Shown here piece by piece: positions 57,158-64,000 of a stretch of 64,000 nt of DNA. The position numbers and the translations under genes are program-made. Numbering within the stretch: position 1 is the stretch's first letter; each line of letters begins with the position of its first letter. The DNA comes from Chamaecyparis obtusa (Eukaryota > Streptophyta > Pinopsida > Cupressales > Cupressaceae), in contig BSBK01001297.1 in the NCBI GenBank assembly GCA_027943335.1, forward strand, positions 46,001 through 110,000. Reading direction: 5' to 3'. Under the pieces are notes generated by a model. The model did no database searches and had not been told where the DNA came from. It saw only the letters and a list, made by a program, of their open reading frames with translations.

Positions 57158-58159
57158 GGTATGTGCAAGATCATGGTATGCCAAAAAGTGGCGATGTGAA
57201 AAAGAAGTCATGCTTGATAGACTCTTTGAAAAACAACTATAACTTTTAAACAATATAACATTTTTGAAATAAAAAATATTCATCACATTCTATGCTTCAC
57301 CTAATACAATAATAATAAACAATTATTTCATTTTGATGAAGTTTAGACTAAGTTAAGGTGGTCAGACATGAGAGCTTTTATATTTAGAAAAATTTATAGT
57401 AGAAAAACCATAATTAATTATTCACTTGGAAAAAAAATACAAAAAAATATACATCACATCTGGACATAAGTCTACTACTTTTATCTAGAATCTTATAAAC
57501 AAATATTATCATTTGATTTTGTTTAAAATGTGGTCAAACATACACCTACTTGTTATCTTTCTAGTCCTGATTGATAGACTTATTGAAAAATAGCTATAAC
57601 TTTCAAACTATATAACATTTTTTAAATCCAAAATATGTGTCACATTCTATGATTTTCCTACTACAAGAAAATTTTAAAAATAAATTAATTTGATAAAGTT
57701 TAGACTAAGTTAAATGTGGTCAGACACGAGATTTTTTGTATTCTGGAAAAGTTGTAGAGGAAAAACCATAATTAATTATTTACTTGGAAATAAATTACAA
57801 AAAAATATGTGTCACATCTAGACATGAGCCTACTACTTATATATAGAATCTTGTAAAAAAAAATGATCATTTGATTGTGTTTAAGGTGGTCAGACATACA
57901 CCTACTTATTTTTTCCTGAAATTTTCATACTAATACATTAAAATTTTAAATTTTCAACATATAAAATAATTGTTTTTAAAAAAAAGCCTAGTATCTTAGA
58001 AACTAAATTTATTTTTCTACAGATTCTCTTAATACATATTTTTGATATAATATTTATAACTTCTTCAAATTTTTATGTCAACATGCCTAGACCTGATTTT
58101 TTGAATTTCCATTGCCACTTAAGGGCCTAGTTTGGCATACCATGATCCTGCACATACCC
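57158..58159. mobile_element. TIR element (GGGTATGTG family) with internal tandem duplication
   Basis: The left end GGTATGTGCAAGATCATGG and the reverse of the right end GGTATGTGCAGGATCATGG continue as inverted repeats for about 28 bases and then, after a gap, through AAGTGGC(A/G)ATG. Inside, a unit of about 350 bp beginning near TTGATAGACT occurs twice (about 57208-57555 and about 57565-57915). No ORF is present. No convincing target duplication was found. A truncated relative lies at 29570-30157. Confidence 0.75.
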
Positions 58160-58165
58160 TAACAA

Positions 58166-59745
58166 AATAAAGTATTATCATGTAGCATGAATTTTGTATA
58201 TGTCAGATGGTTATAGACCATATCCCTTTCTTTCTAACTCTTTTCTCTCTCCTTTTTTTTCATGATCATTAATAATATATTAATAAATAATATATTATTA
58301 TTTATATTGTTATTGCTATTTTTCTATTTCTTTATATTTTAATGTTATTAATTTATTAATTAAATTTCCTTGAGAGAGGTTACATCACAAATTATTTCAT
58401 TTAAATAAATAAACTAGTTAGGTTAGTTTTTGTGAAATTATTGTCATTGGTGGTTTTGATTACATAATGCATTTGTTATTTAGCCGATACAAATAGGCTA
58501 TTTGTGGGAGCTTTGCTCCCTGAAAAATATTATTTTGCTGGCATCTCTAATTGACTTTTTTTTCTAATCGTCCAAATCTTTTAGCTAAGATGTTATTCTT
58601 AAAAAAGGCTAAAGATTTTTAGAAACAAGAATAAAGATCATTAGATCATGTATTTCCAGTTACAAGGGTAAAGGCATGAGATTCATTACTAGTTGATTCA
58701 ATTGTCGACCTTGTCCATTAGAATACTAGGGGACCTACAATTTTAAGCCAGGGGTGCCAGATTCAATTGACCAAGTTTACCTATAGTTTAATATCCAATT
58801 TTAGATCCTATAGGTGCGGGCCCCCTTAAATTCTATGGCCCAGTCATAGATATTAATTAGTTATATTATTTTTAGGAATTTTTCATAATAGATTTTTTTC
58901 TATATTACAAATATATTAAGGGAGATTTTTTTAGATGATCATTTTTTTATATAAAATAAATTGAATATAAAGTAAATAATATCTCTTAGTCTATTTAAAA
59001 TAATTTTTTTAAAAATTTATTTTATTTAAACTAAAAATTAATTTATTCATATGACATTGTATTTAAAAAATAATTTGAAATAAATAATGGTCAACCGTCA
59101 AGACATATACAATGGCAGTATGGACTTTTTAATAGTTTTGTATGGATAAGCAGTAGGGGTAATTTGAAAATAATTTTCTTTGATGGACAAACACACATTA
59201 CTAATTTAAAAGGAATTTTTTTTTAGCAAATTAACATGCAAATTATTTTTTTTACTATCTACTTTTTTATTTTAAAAGATAGAGCATAAATTTTTTCTTT
59301 GAAAGCTATTATTTTATATTTTCACATTTCCTTCACTACATCATTAATATTTAATTTTTGTATTATGCAAACTATTTGACAATTTGAAAAATCAAAGCTC
59401 CTATCAGCTTATCGTTGTAGGCACAAAGGCCTGCAACTGCTAGTTATTATTGTTATACTTGAATTACATGCTTCCATATATTATGTTGTATTTACATTCT
59501 ATGTATTGTTTTCCTTCTCCTCTTATTCCATATATCATAATCGTGGAATTAATTGTAGGGGAATATCTTGTTGCTTACACTAAATTTTGAGATTAAGTAC
59601 CTATAGAAAAAATTTATTACACCGACAAAATAAAGTATTAGATCATGTAGCTTGAATTTTTTAATAGGTCAGATGGTTATAGACTATATCTCTTTCTTTC
59701 TAACTCTTTTCTCTTTCCTTTTTCTCATGATCATTAATAATAGAA
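58166..59745. repeat. Direct repeats of about 110 bp flanking 1.35 kb
   Basis: ACAAAATAAAGTATTA, GTCAGATGGTTATAGAC and TCATGATCATTAATAATA occur in the same order at 58166-58276 and 59622-59745. The sequence between is AT-rich and shows no genes. Neither copy has TG/CA ends, so an LTR identity is not supported. A GGGAGC-TTT-GCTCCC hairpin lies near 58507. Confidence 0.6.
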
Positions 59746-59765
59746 AAAATGTTTACATTTATTTT

Positions 59766-60243
59766 TGTAAGAATTTGCAAATAGAAAAGATTGAACCAAG
59801 GATCTAGACTTGTTAAAGAATAGCACAAATACAAGAGAGATGATATGAACAAGAATAGACTTGTATTAATGATGCAATTATTGATTGATTGAATTGATCC
59901 AATGAATTGAGTAGAATATACACAATAGGCCTCCTTATATAGGAAAGGTGATAAGAGATAATGATAAGAAGTTGATAAGCTATCACCTATGCAAGGTGTA
60001 ATAACATGTCCACCAAGTGTAGATCATCCTCCATTATGCAATGAAGTATGTGCCATAGGATGAGGATGATAATGTGATATGTGCATTAAAGATGGATCTC
60101 ACACGTAAAGTGGAAATTCTCCTACACCATGTGCTTAATTAAGGTGCAAAATCCTAGGTGTGTCAATGAAAAACTACTATGTAATGCATTATCCTAAGTA
60201 AGATTAAGTAAAGTGTAATTAGGAATATTTAATTACACCAACA
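59766..60243 (-). mobile_element. Solo LTR of the gag-protease copia family
   Basis: 478 bp, TGTAAGAATTTGC to ACACCAACA, with ATTTT duplicated at 59761-59765 and 60244-60248. It is closely similar to 53570-54028. There is no internal sequence, so it was formed by LTR-LTR recombination. Orientation is given by comparison with the full elements. Confidence 0.92.
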
Positions 60244-63200
60244 ATTTTTACTTTTATGTGACAAGAGTTAGTCATTATATGGTTCTCCTCTATTTTACAT
60301 GTTACTATGTAGTGAAAGAACTAAAGGAAAAGAACACACAATGAAGTCCAATGGAAATAGTTACATTATATAGACTCAAGTAATTTTTTTATGTCTAAAT
60401 CTTTAGCTTACATGCATTCCTACGAGCAGTTACATACTTTGAGATACATAATCATATTATAGGATTCACATGCACCTCAAAGAGGGGCCAAAATGTAATT
60501 CATTTTTTTGTATTTTATAAGGATATATAAAAGTTAATCTTGTTTGAAGATGGGATTGTCCCCCTATCTTTCTTATATCGAACAAATATATAGTCCTATA
60601 TATCCAACCCATATCCATTTCTATATATTGTTCCATACAGATTACACATATTTTACCCTTCATGATTAGACATCCATTCAATGCATAAAAATTTCCATGA
60701 TCTTATCTTGAGTTAGTCCCATAGGTAGAGACTCAATCTCGTGGGTGAATGACAACTTCTAATATACAAATCTAACTTTATAATTTTTGAAAATTAAATT
60801 CAAATTTGGTTGAATCTCAAGCCTTTTACTAGCTATCGCGAGTTAATTAAGCACACTTGTGTCTAATTTATTGTTGTCCTTGTATTGAAAGGCATTCGCT
60901 AGGACCCATTTAACATTCGCAAGAATTATCAATTATTATTCTCATTTAAGAAGAAAAATATATTGGAAACACTTCAATTTATAGAGTAAAAGGTGTCATG
61001 TTTTAGGCACTTGCATGTTTAAATATTGATGTCTTCAATTACTTCTATGAATATAACATTAATTCTATTGAGGGATTTGACCTAGGAGAATATCTCTTGC
61101 AATCAAGTGATATCTCTTAAGTGATTATAAACACTTCGCATTCAATGAAATACAACAAATCAAATAAATATATAACTTGAAAGAAGACAAATCTACAAGA
61201 CAAATGAGTTAATTAAAAAACCATTAATCTATACATTATTTGAAATAAAGAACATACTAATCATCAAGTTTTTAAAGAAAATCATCAAAGTCATTACCTT
61301 GAAGGGGTTCCTATATGAAAGAGAGGGACTTGAAAAAAAAATATAAGGTTTGTTTTGCATCTGTACACATGCAAGATGATTGAATTAATCCCAATCGTTT
61401 GTTTTTCATTTAATTTTGACGAGCATTCAGAACATCATTGGCAATGGGATGACACGCATCTTGACCACTCACTCACACTATCGTCCACTACTTTTACTGC
61501 TCACCGTATTAACTTAAACATGTCATATTGTCGTCCACTATTGTTTCCGCTCACCATATTAATCATCTCGTTGTTGTCTATTGTTTTCTAAACTTTTGCC
61601 AAGACTCTTGTCTCTTTATGATTTGTCATTCTTTTATTAATCTTGTTAGTCGTACCTCTTGAATCGATCTGATTTTGTATACTTGTCACCGTTTAAGAAC
61701 AAAAAAATTGAAATAAATCTATGGAAATAAATTATTCCAATTGTAAAGGATGGCTCATTTCTTTTTTCAATATTGTTTTTCACATATAGTGCATAAAATC
61801 AATGATTTCCTCAAATACATAGTTGTCTTGATTATGACTTTTACCCCTTGTTCAGATTAGATATTTTTCATGAGTTTTCTTTAGAATTGTAAGTGAAGCC
61901 TATGTCATGTCTTGTTATAATATATGTACAACTTTAATTATGTATCATTTACTCGAGTATATCTTATGATAAAAGAGAAGTTGTTTATATAATATATTAT
62001 ATATATATTTTAATTGGCAAAGGTTTGATATAAATTTATAATACTATATAATATGAGTTTAACAATTGTTCAATTAAAATTTTATTACAAGTAAAATAAT
62101 TTAAAAAAAAAAGAATTTTGCAATATACACTTTAATATTAAGATGTATTTAATCAGTTTCATTTTGAATTTTTATTATAATTTATATAATTTTGAGTGTT
62201 AAGATTTTTAGAAGAAAATTATGTGATTTTTTAAAATCAAAATATGATTTTGACATTAGTTGTGATATATTATCATGAAGAAAAGATAGATGACACAATA
62301 CAATTCTAAAATGTTAGAGTTAAAATTAAAAAATAATTTTAAAAAATAAACAAACTCGTCCACATATATTATAAAAATATCAAATGTAATATTTTATGCA
62401 AATTTTTGAAGTAAAAGAGCTTTATATGTAATGAACATTTGAGCATTAATGAAAAGATTGAGAAATATAAATTACTATATTTTATGGTTGACAATTTTCT
62501 TTTCTTTTCTAATTTTTTTAATACATGTTAATAATTATTCTATTAAATTTTCAAATGTGAAAATTTTTGTGGTAATTAAGATTGTTTAGAAATTGAATAC
62601 ATTGTATAAAGTTAGATTTTACTTTAGGAAATGATATCCCTGTTGTAGTCTCTACAATTAATAAAAGTGAAGGGAAAATGTGGGGGAGGTACTAGGGAAA
62701 ATTGGTTTACTTTTTCTGTTTTAGGTTTATTTCTGTTAATAATTTTTGTTAAGATTTGATTTCTTTTTATTTATTATATTTAATTATTTTTCTATATTAA
62801 ATTTATTAATTTGACATTTTCATTTTCAATTTATATTTTATTTTTCAAAATTCAAATAATATTATGGCTAAAAATTTAAATAATATTTATAATATTTATA
62901 CTACTATTCATTTTATTAATTTGATATTTTTATGATTATTTTTAATTATATATTGAACTTAATAAAATAAATTAAAATTATATATTTATTTTTCAAAATG
63001 TAAATAATATTATGAAATATAAAAAGAATTAATAAATGATTGAATCTTCTTCTCTTACTTCTAATATTACATAAGACTCTTCTTCAAGTGGATGACTTTC
63101 TTCTACTGTACTAAAAAGAAGGTCTAATATATACCTAAATGGAAGCAAAATAAGCACAACAAATTTTAGGATTTTTATTCTCTTGTACGAGTGGTTATGG

Positions 63201-63346
63201 TAGGTAGTATTTTATAAGAATTGTTTTTGACTTGTAGAATATATATATTTAATTCTCTTACTTTAAATGTTTTACTTATTCTTGTCTATAAAAGTTTACA
63301 TTATTAAAATAATAATAAATATAATATTTTGATGCTTAATTTTATA
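60244..63346. other. AT-rich intergenic, no gene seen
   Basis: No domain-like ORF, RNA gene or element boundary was recognised. An imperfect tandem pair CGTCCACTA...GCTCACC(G/A)TATTAA occurs at about 61490 and 61532. From 61900 the sequence becomes extremely AT-rich. Confidence 0.6.

Positions 63347-64000
<654 letters not shown>

Noticed and set aside
58500..58525. GGGAGC-TTT-GCTCCC hairpin as a terminator
   Set aside because: Rho-independent termination is bacterial, and no gene ends here; kept only as a noted hairpin.

Overview
This is a plant nuclear genome window. The evidence is a multi-exon malectin/LRR receptor-like kinase gene with 72-bp LRR exons, a PPR-protein fossil, Ty1/copia and Ty3/gypsy retrotransposons with tRNA-iMet-type primer sites (TGGTATCAGAGC), L1-type LINEs and AT-rich spacers. 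The very high density of old nested retroelements and one intron of almost 7 kb fit a large seed-plant genome, perhaps a gymnosperm. The taxon is an inference and not proven. There is no bacterial, organellar or CRISPR-like content.

Layout. 1-902: 5' end of a minus-strand copia element (gag, primer site, LTR) inserted into the LTR of an older copia element. 903-14264: that old minus-strand copia element, heavily decayed. It was split at 3795-10384 by a copia element that carries only gag-protease, whose own 3' LTR was later split by a solo LTR (3982-5068). 14265-24542: an unclassified retroelement tail and LTR, interrupted by a fairly young full-length plus-strand copia element (14983-23808, 5-bp target duplication). 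24543-25600: leader-like sequence. 25930-29250: minus-strand Ty3/gypsy pol remains. 29570-31129: two TIR elements of different families, 14 bp apart.

33878-45117 (minus): a receptor-like kinase gene modelled as 14 exons, 912 codons. The model keeps frame throughout, but has an in-frame TAA in exon 4 and a non-AG acceptor before one LRR exon, so it is probably a pseudogene or needs alternative splicing. Its largest intron (36601-43391) holds duplicated LRR exon/intron units, a small LTR element with an unfamiliar ORF (38820-40611) and an opposite-strand PPR pseudogene.

46890-54510: a plus-strand LINE interrupted twice, by a TIR element (47055-48106) and by a second gag-protease copia element (49091-54028). 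54720-57000: remains of a minus-strand LINE with an LTR fragment inside. 57158-58159: a TIR element with an internal tandem duplication. 59766-60243: a solo LTR of the gag-protease family. 60244-64000: AT-rich sequence without genes, with a (TA)n tract of about 150 bp.

How it fits together. Nearly all coding potential belongs to selfish elements, and their exact target duplications give a relative chronology. The only host gene with recognisable structure is the receptor kinase. The most unusual items are the gag-protease-only copia family with its conserved hairpin beside the polypurine tract, the small LTR element with a long unassigned ORF, the two TIR families, and the receptor gene whose lesions each coincide with an in-frame splicing escape.
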